NCBI GenBank assembly: GCA_017958545.1
Contig: JAGDCM010000113.1
Span: forward strand, 1 to 32,467
DNA length: 32,467 bases
Source: Bacteroidaceae bacterium
GTDB taxonomy: Bacteria; Bacteroidota; Bacteroidia; Bacteroidales; Bacteroidaceae
Direction: 5' to 3'
The notes under the pieces are model-generated. The model did not search any database. It was not told where the DNA came from and saw nothing but the letters and a program-made list of their open reading frames with translations. Of the stretch, positions 31,670 to 32,467 are shown piece by piece. The position numbers and the translations under genes were made by a program. Numbering within the stretch: position 1 is the stretch's first letter; every line of letters starts with the position of its first letter.

Positions 31670-32467
31670 CTACTTTCTCTTGATCACCAACACCGTGATA
31701 TCATCGCTCTGAGGAGCCTCGCCCACGAAGTTCTGCACCTGACTGCGGATGCCTTCCACCATTCCTGCTGCAGAGGCTGTGACGTAGTTGGGCAGGAGTG
31801 CCTCCAAAGCCTCTTCTCCGAACTGCTCGTGCGATTCGTTCTCGGCCTCCGTCACACCGTCGGTATATGTCACCAAGATGTCGCCGGGTGCCAGCGTCAC
31901 TTCGCCGCTCGTGTAGGGCAGTCCCTCAAAAGCTCCCAGAGCCATATTCCCCTGTGTGGGCAGTTTCTCCACCGCTCCGTCGGGATGCAGCACGTAGGGC
32001 TGGTTGTGACCCGCATTGGTGTAGTCGATACGACCGGTCTCCAGGTCCATCACGCCATAGAACACGGTGACGAACATGCTGTCCAGACTCTCCGAAGCGA
32101 GCATATTGTTGGCCTCGCTCATTACGGCTGCCGATGACAGGTTGTGCATACCGGTGGCTTTGATGAGAGTGCGACTCACCGCCATGAAGATGGCTGCCGG
32201 AATACCCTTGCCGGACACATCGGCCATCGTGAATCCCAGATGTGTGTCGTCGATGCGGAAGAAATCGTAGAAGTCGCCGCCCACATCCTTTGCGGCCTCC
32301 ATCGAGGCATTCAGGTCTATCGTGTCGGCAAGCGGCATCTTCAGACGGAACTCGCGCGGCAGTATGGCGTGCTGTATCTCGCGTGCCACGGAGAGGTCGC
32401 TGTGCAGGTCGCGCAGTTCGCCGCGCTCCTTCTCGGCCTCCGTCACGTAAGCTATCTGCTCCACAGC
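31670..32467 (-). CDS. SpoIIE/RsbU-type PP2C serine phosphatase (cut by right edge)
   Basis: The C-terminal 265 residues of a PPM-family serine/threonine phosphatase; the frame continues past base 32467, so the N-terminal part, probably a sensor or membrane region, is missing. A coiled-coil linker (RGELRDLHSDLSVAREIQHAILP) is typical of RsbU/SpoIIE proteins. The catalytic motifs are complete: KDVGGDFYDFF, MADVSGKGIPAAIFMAV, NAGHNQPYVLHPDG, LVTYTDGVTEAEN and SDDITVLVIKR, containing the metal-binding Asp residues. Such enzymes usually dephosphorylate STAS-domain anti-anti-sigma proteins; no STAS or RsbW-type gene is in the window. It is upstream of, and presumably co-transcribed with, the WD40, sensor, kinase and receptor genes. 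Confidence 0.9.
   Translation of the reverse strand, partial: AVEQIAYVTEAEKERGELRDLHSDLSVAREIQHAILPREFRLKMPLADTIDLNASMEAAKDVGGDFYDFFRIDDTHLGFTMADVSGKGIPAAIFMAVSRTLIKATGMHNLSSAAVMSEANNMLASESLDSMFVTVFYGVMDLETGRIDYTNAGHNQPYVLHPDGAVEKLPTQGNMALGAFEGLPYTSGEVTLAPGDILVTYTDGVTEAENESHEQFGEEALEALLPNYVTASAAGMVEGIRSQVQNFVGEAPQSDDITVLVIKRK

Overview
The window looks like chromosomal DNA of a Bacteroidales bacterium, most likely Prevotellaceae-like. Evidence: promoters match the Bacteroidetes TTTG / TAnnTTTG consensus instead of the E. coli one; the 286-residue RpoD starts [10 protein letters not shown] as Bacteroidetes primary sigma factors do; Shine-Dalgarno sequences are mostly weak or absent; and the gene set is typical (GH97, PL11, Na+-pumping oxaloacetate decarboxylase, TonB receptors with Reg_prop sensors). 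Everything here rests on reading the sequence and remembered family knowledge; no database was searched.

Layout. 1-4060: the 3' part of a GH2 beta-galactosidase (+), a membrane-anchored alpha/beta hydrolase (-), a surface-type lipoprotein of unknown function (+), and a free-standing small RNA gene (+). 4061-10594 (-): the oxaloacetate decarboxylase genes gamma-alpha-beta, a short ComF, then from its own promoter a PL11 rhamnogalacturonan lyase and an ECF S-component-like membrane protein. 10751-13690 (-): dnaA, a nitroreductase fused to what looks like a ribonucleotide-reductase tail, and folB, all overlapping. 13856-18329 (+): a large ABCG-like transporter, a lipoprotein and a cytidylate-kinase-like protein. 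18336-23586 (-): rpoD, a phosphoethanolamine transferase, a stand-alone RecQ C-terminal-like protein and a GH97 glycosidase, packed head to tail. 23684-23766 (-): a second copy of the small RNA gene. 23865-32467 (-): five packed genes, in transcription order a SpoIIE/RsbU-type phosphatase (cut by the right edge), a membrane-anchored coiled-coil/WD40 protein, a beta-propeller sensor with a degenerate histidine-kinase core, a soluble histidine kinase and a TonB-dependent receptor.

The signals most worth following are: (1) two small transcription units sharing 43 identical bases from promoter into transcript, each closed by its own terminator hairpin, with a compensatory base-pair change and a shared 13-codon reading frame; (2) the five-gene receptor/signalling module, in which the propeller sensor has Asp where the phosphoacceptor His should be, next to an intact paralogous kinase; (3) the nitroreductase-RNR tail fusion after dnaA; (4) the RecQ-tail gene without a helicase. 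No tRNA, rRNA, CRISPR array, transposase or prophage was seen.
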